Notes: generated by a model from the letters alone, not told the origin. 5,803 nucleotides of DNA from Pseudomonadota bacterium (GCA_023418705.1 JAEZYZ010000203.1:1-5803), one strand, 5' to 3'; counted from the stretch's first letter, positions 1-5,732 are shown. Program-made: numbers and translations.

Positions 1-1179
1 GGGATGGGCGGCGCCCCGGGCGGCGGGATCACCAAAGGGCTCATCGTGGTCGGCGGCCTGTCGGAGACCGGCGACGGGGTGCTCGAAGTCTTCGATACCG
101 ACGGCGAATCGCTCGACGACGAAGACCTCGACTCCGGTGTCGTCGCGGCGCTGGCGTACGACGGCGGGCCGCGGCGCGACCTGTTCTTCGTGTTCACGTC
201 GACGGCGTTTCCCGCGCCGCGGGATGGCTCCGCCAACCTGTCGGTGCGCCGCTTCGACGAGACCAACAACGAGTGGATCGAGGTGGGCTTCTTTACGAGC
301 CTGCCACCGCCCGATCCGATGGGGCTAGCGGTGCTCAACGGACGGCTCGCGTACCTCTCGCACACGGTGGAAGGCAACGTGATCGAACCTGCGCTGACGA
401 TCCTGGACACCTCCGATCCGGCGGACGTCCGGCTGATCGATTTCACGCCCACGCCGCTTGGCGCCGACCAATCGCGGATTGGCCTTTTGGGCGCGCGCGG
501 CATCGCCGGCAATCCGAGCAGCACCGGCGGCACGCTCACCAGCGTGATCCAGTCCGCGTGCGCTGGCGATGTCTGCGAGCTGGTGGTGCAGCCGATCTTG
601 GTCGGCACGACGATTCAAGAACAGCTGCCGAGGACCCTCGGATCGTACCGAGGCCGCCCCGCGTTCGTGGCGAGTCAAACCGAGCGACGCAATTACTTCG
701 CCCTGCCGCCAGCAGCGGCTGGTGGCGTCGCCATCTACTCCGCCACGCCCGAGGCGCCGCAGAACGCGACCTCCGTCGACACCGGCGCGAGCCACGAGAT
801 CTTGCGCCAAGCGGCGCTGTTCGAGTGCGACAAACTGCCCGCGTTCACCAGCATGCTCGGAGCGTCGCTCACCGTCGCGTCCGTCGAGACCGGCCTCGCG
901 CGCAACGTCGCGCTCGGACACGAAGGTCAGCTCGTCGCCTACGAGCCGTTCACCCGCCAGGTCGTGACCGCCTTCGGGCCCACGAATGATGCAAACGGAA
1001 TGGGGGGCGCTGCCGGCGCGAGCGCCGTCGAGGAGCCGAGTCTTGCGATGTTCGCGGCCACCACGAACGCGTCGCAGACGAACCTCTCGATCACTGCGAA
1101 CGATGCCTTCGAGCCCGAAGTCGACTTCGCGCCGCGCGTGATGGTGACGCGTTTTCCGTTGCCGCACGAGTGCAACTGA
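1..1179 (+). CDS. Exported beta-propeller-like protein, 5'-truncated by window edge
   Basis: The frame is open from the first base, so the ATG at position 4 is probably an internal Met and the true start lies upstream. There is no room to see a ribosome binding site. The visible 391 residues begin with a Gly/Ala-rich stretch (MGGAPGGG) like the linkers that follow lipoprotein cysteines in myxobacterial proteins, so a lost lipoprotein or secretion signal is likely (inference). The rest alternates short hydrophobic strands with Asp/Gly turns, for example LIVVGG, VLEVFDTDG, LFFVFTS, LAYLSH and LTILDTSDPADVRLID. The last resembles the LVIxDVSDPxxPxxV blades of bacterial surface propeller (LVIVD/YVTN-like) repeats. 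Four cysteines (visible residues 186, 191, 275, 390) could form two disulfides. No catalytic motif is seen. It ends HECN-stop, 105 bases before the next gene, and no clear terminator follows. The coding call is firm; the fold is tentative. Confidence 0.8.
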   Translation, partial: GMGGAPGGGITKGLIVVGGLSETGDGVLEVFDTDGESLDDEDLDSGVVAALAYDGGPRRDLFFVFTSTAFPAPRDGSANLSVRRFDETNNEWIEVGFFTSLPPPDPMGLAVLNGRLAYLSHTVEGNVIEPALTILDTSDPADVRLIDFTPTPLGADQSRIGLLGARGIAGNPSSTGGTLTSVIQSACAGDVCELVVQPILVGTTIQEQLPRTLGSYRGRPAFVASQTERRNYFALPPAAAGGVAIYSATPEAPQNATSVDTGASHEILRQAALFECDKLPAFTSMLGASLTVASVETGLARNVALGHEGQLVAYEPFTRQVVTAFGPTNDANGMGGAAGASAVEEPSLAMFAATTNASQTNLSITANDAFEPEVDFAPRVMVTRFPLPHECN

Positions 1180-1247
1180 GTTGCGCCGCATGGGTGCCGA
1201 TGTAGGAACTAAATGCGCGCGGGCGTGTTCGACATCGTCAATCGCTG

Positions 1248-1276
1248 TTGACGGACGATGTTGCTTGTACGACTAT
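1248..1276 (+). promoter_or_regulatory. Possible sigma-70-type promoter before the 1285 gene
   Basis: TTGACG at 1248-1253 matches five of six bases of the -35 consensus. After 17 bases, GACTAT at 1271-1276 keeps the A2, A5 and T6 positions of a -10 box. Transcription would begin near 1283, almost on the ATG at 1285, giving a leaderless or nearly leaderless message. That would fit the absence of a Shine-Dalgarno sequence there. In GC-rich DNA such matches arise by chance, and if the gene really starts at ATG 1258 this element lies inside coding sequence. It is a weak call. Confidence 0.2.
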
Positions 1277-1284
1277 CGGCAGCG

Positions 1285-1776
1285 ATGGGAATTTTGCACT
1301 GCGCGCGGCGCGGCGTCGTACTGCTAGCTTGCTCGACGCTGCTAATCACAGGCTGTGGGGACGACGACGGCGGAGGCGGCTCGGGCACCGGCGGCTCCTC
1401 CGCGAGCGGCGGATCCAGCGGCAGCTCGTCGGGTGGGTCCGGCAATAGCAATAGCGGCGGATCCGCGGGCGATGGCGGATCCGGCAATAGCGGCGGATCG
1501 GGCGGGTCCGGCAACAGCAGCGGGTCCGGAGGCGATGGCGGATCCGGCAACAGCGCTGGTGCAGGCGGCGACGCCGGCATGGCAGGAACCGGCGGCGGCG
1601 ATCCTGCCGGAACGTCTGCCAAGCAGGCCTTCGCGCTGCCGGGCGCGGGCGTCGCGGCCAAGGGCCGCTTGTTCAAAGGCGTGTTCACGCTCGGAGAGTC
1701 GCCCGGCGGCAACGGCGTGATGCAGTCGACCAATCAGCAACTGCGCGGCGGCCTCGTCGGCGCGACACAAAAGTAG
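1285..1776 (+). CDS. Small lipoprotein with Gly/Ser-rich linker and conserved-looking C-terminal tail
   Basis: This 163-residue protein starts with a typical lipoprotein signal: MGILHCARRG, the hydrophobic VVLLACSTLLITG, then lipobox LITG-C with the lipidated Cys at residue 24. The Cys is followed by GDDDGGGG. Residues 25-112 are a low-complexity linker of Gly, Ser, Asn and Asp with four GGSGNS units. Residues 113-163 are ordinary in composition and end VGATQK, suggesting that a short functional module is held away from the membrane. The Asp residues after the Cys do not match the classical E. coli inner-membrane retention rule cleanly in this phylum, so the final membrane is uncertain. ATG 1285 is chosen because it gives the best signal peptide; ATG 1258 would add nine residues, and neither has a clear Shine-Dalgarno. 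The next gene begins 32 bases after the stop, so co-transcription is likely. The biochemical function is not recognisable. Confidence 0.75.
   Translation: MGILHCARRGVVLLACSTLLITGCGDDDGGGGSGTGGSSASGGSSGSSSGGSGNSNSGGSAGDGGSGNSGGSGGSGNSSGSGGDGGSGNSAGAGGDAGMAGTGGGDPAGTSAKQAFALPGAGVAAKGRLFKGVFTLGESPGGNGVMQSTNQQLRGGLVGATQK
1405..1560 (+). repeat. In-frame GC-rich imperfect repeats encoding the Gly/Ser linker
   Basis: The linker DNA is built from degenerate Gly-Ser units. GGATCC occurs at 1411, 1459, 1477 and 1540, and GGGTCC variants lie between them. A 24-base segment at 1468-1491 recurs at 1531-1554 with one difference (AAT versus AAC) and an offset of 63 bases, so it stays in frame. This is the signature of expansion by slippage or unequal exchange within the gene. 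It is not a CRISPR array or a mobile element. Confidence 0.7.
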
Positions 1777-1798
1777 TGGGAACACTCAGAACGGAGTC

Positions 1799-1803
1799 GA
1801 GGA
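1799..1803 (+). promoter_or_regulatory. Ribosome binding site deciding the 1809 start
   Basis: GAGGA lies five bases before the ATG at 1809. It supports that start over GTG 1776, which overlaps the stop of the preceding gene, and over the internal ATG at 1821. Confidence 0.6.
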
Positions 1804-1808
1804 CAACG

Positions 1809-2603
1809 ATGATGGCTTGGATGGGCAACCGCAAGACTTGGGTTGGATGTGCCGCAGCGCTCGCGATCGGCACTTTCGGCATGGCGGCTTCCGCCGCCGC
1901 TCCGGCGACGTTGACGCAACAGGGACGCATCCTGTCGATGGATGGCGAACCGGTGGACGGCGAATTCTCGATCGTGTTCACGCTCTACGACGCGGCAGAA
2001 GAGGGCAACGCCGTGTGGACGGAAACACAGAGCATCACCCTCGACGAAGGCTACTTCTCGGCAGCCCTCGGTGAGGTCGAGGCGATCGATCCGTCGATCT
2101 TCGACGGTTCGGTGCTCTACCTCGGCGTCAAGGTCGGCAACGACGACGAGATGGCCCCTCGCCAGGCGGTGCGCAGCGTGCCCTACGCCCTGAGCGCCGG
2201 CTCGGCCCCGTTCAGCGGCTTGACCGGCATCCCGGCCCCCTGTGGCACGGGGGAGTTCCTGAGCGGCTTCTCGGAGGCGGGTGAGGCGCTCTGTGAGTCG
2301 CTGCCGACGCTGTCGTGCACGACGCGGTATTCGGATCTGGTGACCGGCACGACCACCAATGTCGGCTGTCAGACCGGCGAGGTGCTGACCGGGGGAGGCT
2401 GCTATACCAATGGCACGCTGCGGGCGAGTTACCACGACGTCTGCACTCTGCTTTCCTACCAGGAATACCAGGAAGCCGTCCTCCCGCCCATCGAGCCTCC
2501 CATCATCATCAATCCGTGCCTCTTGGTCACGAACAACTGGATGTGCACGACGACGGCCTCCGCCAGCATCCGCGCTTACGCCCGCTGCTGCAGCGTGGAC
2601 TGA
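1809..2603 (+). CDS. Secreted protein: fibre-type N-terminal beta domain plus 10-Cys C-terminal domain
   Basis: This 264-residue protein has a Sec signal peptide: basic N-region MMAWMGNRKT, hydrophobic core about residues 11-27, and a cleavage site near ASA at 27-31. Residues 33-132 match from memory a recurrent domain of bacterial secreted proteins. It opens TLTQQGRILSMDGEPVDGEF, continues through SIVFTLYDA, VWTETQSITLDEGYFSAALG and LYLGVKVGNDDEMAPRQAV, and closes SVPYALSAGSA. In other proteins this domain precedes collagen-like or tail-fibre-like C-termini. Here it is followed by about 120 residues with ten cysteines (145, 162, 170, 187, 198, 212, 237, 246, 260, 261). An even number in an exported protein suggests up to five disulfides. 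The segment VLPPIEPPIIINP is a proline-rich hydrophobic patch of unknown role. It sits between the Gly/Ser lipoprotein (32 bp upstream) and the TPR gene (16 bp downstream). A structural or adhesive surface role is inferred; no catalytic residues are apparent. Confidence 0.85.
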   Translation: MMAWMGNRKTWVGCAAALAIGTFGMAASAAAPATLTQQGRILSMDGEPVDGEFSIVFTLYDAAEEGNAVWTETQSITLDEGYFSAALGEVEAIDPSIFDGSVLYLGVKVGNDDEMAPRQAVRSVPYALSAGSAPFSGLTGIPAPCGTGEFLSGFSEAGEALCESLPTLSCTTRYSDLVTGTTTNVGCQTGEVLTGGGCYTNGTLRASYHDVCTLLSYQEYQEAVLPPIEPPIIINPCLLVTNNWMCTTTASASIRAYARCCSVD

Positions 2604-2619
2604 GTAGGTAGCCCCACCC

Positions 2620-3543
2620 GTGCAGCGGCGAACCCTTTGGCTCTGGGCCAGCGCCGCTGCGTTGGCGGGGGTATCGGCCCTGGTTTGGACCCTTCGGCGT
2701 CCCGCTCCAGCGGAGGGGGGCGCCGAAGCGGCGGCCGTCCAAATCCCGTGGCAACCGATCGTCGACGCGGCGACCAAGAGCGCTCGTACTGGGCTGGCCG
2801 GCAAGGTGACAAGCGCCTGTCGCGAGCCGACCTGTGCGTGCGCCGAGGCGGCAGCCGCAGCGGCCCTCGACCTCGAGCAGACCGACCGCGCCAAAGCGCT
2901 GCTCGACGCCGCCCCTGCGAGCTGCGGCAATCAGGCGTTGCTGCGCGGCTTGCGCGCCGAGCTCGCGGCCCGCTCCGGTGACACCGGCCGCGCCGAACAC
3001 CTCGCGCACACGGCGCTCGAGCAACGAGCCGAGAACGCCTACGCACAGATGGCGCTCGCGCTGGCAGCCTTCGAGGCCCACAAGATGGGCGCCACCAAAT
3101 CGGCCGCCGAGCGCGCCGCGAGCCTCGGTCGTGGCGTCGAGGCCGAGCGGCTGCTCGGCAAGGCGGCGATCGCTCAGGGCCGCTTCGAAGAAGCCAAGGC
3201 ACACTTCGACCGCGTGCTCGCGGCCGCGCCCCAAGATCTGGAGGCGGCCTTCAACACCGCCGTCGCCAGCGATCGGCTGAACCGCTACGGGGAGACGCGC
3301 GAAGCCTTCCTGCGCGTCCTGCGCATCGATCCCAAACACGCGCAGGCGCGCTTTTACCTGGCCGCCCTCACCCTCCGCGCGGGCGCCAAAGCCGAAGCCG
3401 AACACCACCGGAAGAAGCTCGGCGAGCTGGTTCCTGAGGACGACCCGCGGCTGAAGCAGCTAGAGGTGCTGTTTGCGCAGCCTGCGGCTGATGCGGCCGT
3501 GGTCGACGGAGCCGTTCAACCAAGCGCCGGGCGAGATCAATAG
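2620..3543 (+). CDS. Membrane-anchored tetratricopeptide repeat (TPR) protein
   Basis: This 307-residue protein starts at GTG 2620, the only start that keeps the N-terminal hydrophobic segment (about residues 6-24, LWLWASAAALAGVSALVWTL). That segment is preceded by QRR and followed by RRP, so it is a signal anchor or an uncleaved signal peptide. The Shine-Dalgarno is weak (TAGG at 2606-2609), and with a 16-base gap to the previous stop, translational coupling is likely. Residues 105-272 form about five TPR units. The clearest are 173-206 (KAAIAQGRFEEAKAHFDRVL), 207-240 (ending AFLRVLRIDPKH) and 241-272 (ARFYLAALTLRAGAKAEAE). TPR arrays bind partner proteins, so this is probably a scaffold for the exported products encoded upstream (inference from context). 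Before the repeats lie C67, C72, C74 and C102 (CREPTCAC), which may be disulfide-bonded. The C-terminal 20 residues are Ala/Gln-rich and probably disordered. Confidence 0.85.
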   Translation: MQRRTLWLWASAAALAGVSALVWTLRRPAPAEGGAEAAAVQIPWQPIVDAATKSARTGLAGKVTSACREPTCACAEAAAAAALDLEQTDRAKALLDAAPASCGNQALLRGLRAELAARSGDTGRAEHLAHTALEQRAENAYAQMALALAAFEAHKMGATKSAAERAASLGRGVEAERLLGKAAIAQGRFEEAKAHFDRVLAAAPQDLEAAFNTAVASDRLNRYGETREAFLRVLRIDPKHAQARFYLAALTLRAGAKAEAEHHRKKLGELVPEDDPRLKQLEVLFAQPAADAAVVDGAVQPSAGRDQ

Positions 3544-3549
3544 GCTAAG

Positions 3550-3917
3550 TCACTCGCACTGTAGGGTTTCGGCGGACTCCCCGCATACGCCGAGCGGGTG
3601 ACACGTACCGGATTCGCAGGGGTGCTCGCAATCGCAAGCAGGCGCGCAAACCACGCTTCCGTCAGCCGCCTGGCCAACGCAGAGGCCAACGCTCCGGCCG
3701 GAGATCCTACACGCGACATCCGGTTCCAAGGGATCGCACGGGAGCAGGCATCGCCCTTCCGCATCCGGCATCTCCGGATTCTTGAAGCATTCACCGACAG
3801 TGCACTGATCGTCGGACATGCGCCAGAGCCGCCACCGATCGGCCTGACGTCTTCGGAAGCGGCGCAGCCGAGCAGTGTGCCAAGGACCAACGAACCCAAC
3901 CCAATCCGCACATTCAT
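3550..3917 (-). pseudogene. Cys-rich lipoprotein gene interrupted by a one-base frameshift
   Basis: Reading on the minus strand from ATG 3917, one frame gives a clean lipoprotein signal, MNVRIGLGSLVLGTLLGC (lipidated Cys18), then AASEDVRPIGGGSG. That frame then turns into Arg-rich nonsense. Another frame takes over at about 3820-3835 with MSDDQCTVGEC and continues to the stop at 3550 with 13 cysteines in 89 residues (CAPACDCEHPCESGTC near the end), typical of secreted disulfide-rich domains. Joining the halves needs one extra base: 368 bases plus one make exactly 123 codons, i.e. a 122-residue lipoprotein. The signal-only and Cys-only halves make no sense as separate genes. GTG 3950 is an alternative start that adds 11 residues; neither has a clear Shine-Dalgarno. 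The cause could be a real mutation or an assembly error. The stop is six bases from the stop of the converging TPR gene. Its target or function is unknown. It probably shares a transcript with the lipoprotein gene at 3998-4825. Confidence 0.65.
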
Positions 3918-3997
3918 GACACGCGGGACGGTAGCGATCCGCCGTTTCACGACGCAAGCCCGTTCGGCGGCGCTACAGGGGAGACCCAGCCGCCGCG

Positions 3998-4825
3998 TCA
4001 GGTCTTCGGCTCGATGCTTCCGAGCGCCGTGACGTCGAAGCGAAACTGGTGTTTTCCGCTAGCCACCTCGACGCTGATGGTGTCGGCGTCCTTGCGGGCA
4101 AACGATAGGCTCAGCGATTTGCCATCGGGGGTGGCGAGCGTGTAGCTGCCAGCTTGGGGGACGGGATCCACCCAGCGCATCTCCACCCCGTCGATGCCAA
4201 GGTCCCACTCGCCGCGCGGAGTGGTCCAGGAACGCACCCCGTCGACCCGGATCCCCTCGGCGAGGCCTCCGTCGAGCAAGCGCTGGGTGCGGTCGCCGCT
4301 GCCCTGCACGGTCTTGCCAGTGGCAACGTCCGTCCACACGGCGTCGTGAACGACGCGGCGGGTCCCTTGCTCGAGGTTCCAGGTGACGGTCGCATCTCCA
4401 TCGAGCATCACGGCGCCGTTGCTGAGCCCCAGCCACTCGTGTTCGACCACCACCTCCCCCGCGTCGTTGCGGTCGATGGTGACGGCGCTTTGACCCGAGA
4501 AGGTCTGGCCGCGGTACACACAGCTCCCGGGCCGCGCGCCATAGGTGATCTCCAGCCGAGCCTGCTCGACGACGACCTCTGCGCAGGGCAATTGGGCTTC
4601 GAAGAAGGCGGAGAGCTCCTCGGCCGCCGCCTCGACGCCCTGCCCGATCGTGAAGTGGGTGCTGATTTCCACCGCGCCCGACGTCAAGGCCTCGGCCTTC
4701 GACGCCAGGGCGGCTTCTTCGAGCGCCTCGCGCGCCTGGGCCGAGCTGAGGCCGTCGTCCTTCTGACGAGGGCAACCGGTGAGCAGCGTGGCGACGGCGA
4801 CGATCCCGAGTGAACGAAACTTCAT
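3998..4825 (-). CDS. Beta-rich lipoprotein of unknown function
   Basis: This 275-residue protein starts at ATG 4825, fixed by GGAGG seven bases upstream. The signal is MKFRSLGIVAVATLLTGC with lipobox LLTG-C and lipidated Cys18, followed by PRQKDD. Residues 27-48 (SSAQAREALEEAALASKAEA) form an amphipathic helix. Residues 50-275 alternate strands and turns. C81 and C102 (PCAEV, GSCVYRGQTFSGQ) flank a strand LEITYGA and could form a disulfide. The stretch CVYRGQTFSGQSAVTIDRND followed by DGDATVTWNLEQGTRRVVHD looks like a beta-sheet lipoprotein domain that I recall, unverified, from hypothetical myxobacterial proteins carrying an ITVDYG...CxYxGxTxxG pattern. No active-site motif is seen, and a structural or ligand-binding envelope role is only a guess. 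The frameshifted Cys-rich lipoprotein gene lies 80 bases downstream in the same direction. A sigma-54-type promoter stands directly upstream. Confidence 0.85.
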   Translation of the reverse strand: MKFRSLGIVAVATLLTGCPRQKDDGLSSAQAREALEEAALASKAEALTSGAVEISTHFTIGQGVEAAAEELSAFFEAQLPCAEVVVEQARLEITYGARPGSCVYRGQTFSGQSAVTIDRNDAGEVVVEHEWLGLSNGAVMLDGDATVTWNLEQGTRRVVHDAVWTDVATGKTVQGSGDRTQRLLDGGLAEGIRVDGVRSWTTPRGEWDLGIDGVEMRWVDPVPQAGSYTLATPDGKSLSLSFARKDADTISVEVASGKHQFRFDVTALGSIEPKT

Positions 4826-4832
4826 ATCCTGT

Positions 4833-4837
4833 CCTCC
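4833..4837 (-). promoter_or_regulatory. Strong ribosome binding site of the 4825 lipoprotein gene
   Basis: On the minus strand GGAGG precedes ATG 4825 by seven bases. It settles the start against the upstream in-frame alternative at 4852, which would add nine residues (ending GGQD) before the signal peptide. Confidence 0.8.
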
Positions 4838-4851
4838 GGGTGGCTGCTTCA

Positions 4852-4867
4852 AGCACGGCGCGTGCCA
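4852..4867 (-). promoter_or_regulatory. Sigma-54-type -24/-12 promoter candidate for the 4825 lipoprotein gene
   Basis: The minus strand reads TGGCAC, five bases, then GTGCT. The sigma-54 (RpoN) consensus is TGGCAC-N5-TTGCW, so the GG and GC doublets are present at the correct spacing and only one base of the -12 box differs. Counting twelve bases from the -12 position puts the start of transcription near 4841, four bases before the GGAGG and sixteen before the ATG. That coherent layout argues against chance. An enhancer-binding activator would be needed; I see no obvious binding site for one. Confidence 0.45.
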
Positions 4868-4885
4868 CCGAGCGGATAAGGGCGG

Positions 4886-4899
4886 CCCGCGAACGCGGG
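4886..4899. promoter_or_regulatory. 14-base perfect palindrome in the divergent intergenic region
   Basis: CCCGCGAACGCGGG has two perfect 6-base arms around AA. It lies between the divergent lipoprotein (ATG 4825) and HAD phosphatase (GTG 4918) genes, 18 bases before the latter. A dimeric repressor operator or a short hairpin in the HAD leader are both possible. In GC-rich DNA a palindrome of this length can also be chance. Confidence 0.3.
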
Positions 4900-4917
4900 T
4901 TGCGCTATGCCAAGCGC

Positions 4918-5586
4918 GTGCCCACCATCACACACGTCATCTTCGACATGGACGGCGTCCTGCTCGACACCGAGCCGCTGTACACCCAGGCCACGCAGCA
5001 GGTGGTCGGAGCGTTCGGCAAGGTGTTCGACTGGTCGATCAAGTGCGAGATGATGGGTCGCGGTGCGCTCGATGCCGCCAAGTACCTCGTCGAGCGGCTG
5101 AGCCTGCCGATTTCGCCCGAAGAGTACCTGCGCCGACACCAGCCGGAGCTCGAGCGGCTCTGCCGCCGCGCCGAGGCGAAGGTGGGGGCGGAGCATCTGG
5201 TCGAAGCGCTGCACGACCGCGGGGTGCCGATCGCCGTCGCGACCAGCAGCCGGCGCGCGCTGTTCGCGCTGAAGACGGAGCGCCACGGCTGGTTCGAACG
5301 CTTCGACGCCGTCGTCTGCGGCGACGATCCCAGGGTGCAGCGCTCGAAACCAGCGCCGGACATCTTCTTGGTCGCCGCCGCGGATCTGGGGGCGACGCCA
5401 AACGCTTGCCTCGTCTTCGAGGATTCGCCAGCGGGGGTGGAGGCGGCACACGCCGCCGGCATGTTCGTGGTCGCGCTGCCGGATCCGAACATGGACCGCA
5501 GCCGCTACCCCCTGGCCCATCGGATCATCGAGAGCTTCGCCGACGTGGATCTCGACGAGCTTCGCATCACGCCCCCCAGTCGCTGA
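4918..5586 (+). CDS. HAD-superfamily phosphatase, pseudouridine-5'-phosphatase (HDHD1)-like
   Basis: This 222-residue soluble cytoplasmic enzyme has all four HAD motifs. Motif I is IFDMDG (nucleophile D10, acid/base D12), motif II VATSS (T109/S110), motif III K144 in KPAPD, and motif IV FEDS (E168, D169, Mg2+ binding). A helical cap lies between residues 15 and 85 (subfamily I), so it should hydrolyse a small phosphomonoester with Mg2+. Several segments follow eukaryotic HDHD1/PUDP, as I recall its sequence: the start (THVIFDMDGVLLDTEPLY), ATSSRRALFALKTERHGWF, the GDDPRVQRSKPAPDIFL block, and CLVFEDSPAGVEAAHAAGM. Pseudouridine-5'-phosphate is therefore one candidate substrate. Other members of the same fold act on glycerol phosphates, sugar phosphates or 2-deoxyglucose-6-phosphate, so the substrate is uncertain. 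GTG 4918 is preferred because motif I then starts at residue 8, as in the family. ATG 4810 would overlap the start and Shine-Dalgarno of the opposite gene and add 36 Arg/Ala-rich residues. No Shine-Dalgarno is visible before 4918. Confidence 0.9.
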   Translation: MPTITHVIFDMDGVLLDTEPLYTQATQQVVGAFGKVFDWSIKCEMMGRGALDAAKYLVERLSLPISPEEYLRRHQPELERLCRRAEAKVGAEHLVEALHDRGVPIAVATSSRRALFALKTERHGWFERFDAVVCGDDPRVQRSKPAPDIFLVAAADLGATPNACLVFEDSPAGVEAAHAAGMFVVALPDPNMDRSRYPLAHRIIESFADVDLDELRITPPSR

Positions 5587-5593
5587 AACCCCG

Positions 5594-5643
5594 CCCGTGC
5601 TTCCTCCTATGAAAACGAGACCCGAGGTACACGAAAGCACGGG
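5594..5643. repeat. 9-bp inverted repeat just after the HAD gene
   Basis: CCCGTGCTT at 5594-5602 pairs perfectly with AAGCACGGG at 5635-5643 around a 32-base loop, starting seven bases after the HAD stop. The second arm runs directly into GGGAG at 5641-5645, which can pair with CTCCC at 5662-5666, so two alternative structures compete for the same bases. No T-run follows the first hairpin. It could be a 3'-end stabilising or processing structure. Confidence 0.4.
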
Positions 5644-5732
5644 AGAGTCCACCGCGACGAGCTCCCCTGATTTGTTCACAGGAAGGAACGGAAGGGCGGA
5701 AGATTTTTTCTGGGACTCCGACGGTTGAGCCC

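Noticed and set aside
1198..1237. CGATGT/ACATCG inverted repeat as a terminator after the first gene
   Set aside because: It has only six pairs with a 28-base loop and no T-run, which is within chance expectation.
1405..1560. CRISPR-like or collagen-like repeat
   Set aside because: The units are short, degenerate and in frame with the lipoprotein, and there are no spacers. The peptide lacks Gly-X-Y periodicity.
1734..2930. Long minus-strand reading frame opposite the 1285-2930 genes
   Set aside because: It crosses three plus-strand genes and their gaps, is Arg/Ala-rich, and has no recognisable domain. It is a by-product of GC-rich codon bias.
2527..3408. Minus-strand reading frame opposite the TPR gene
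   Set aside because: The plus strand gives clear TPR repeats and a membrane anchor. The minus frame is low-complexity Gly/Arg/Leu with no signal or domain.
4810..4917. N-terminal extension of the HAD enzyme from ATG 4810
   Set aside because: It would overlap the opposite gene's start, ribosome binding site and promoter. It adds 36 residues of Arg/Ala-rich sequence absent from the family.
5682..5710. Intrinsic terminator ending in T6 at 5704-5709
   Set aside because: The preceding bases are a purine run that cannot form a GC hairpin next to the T-run.
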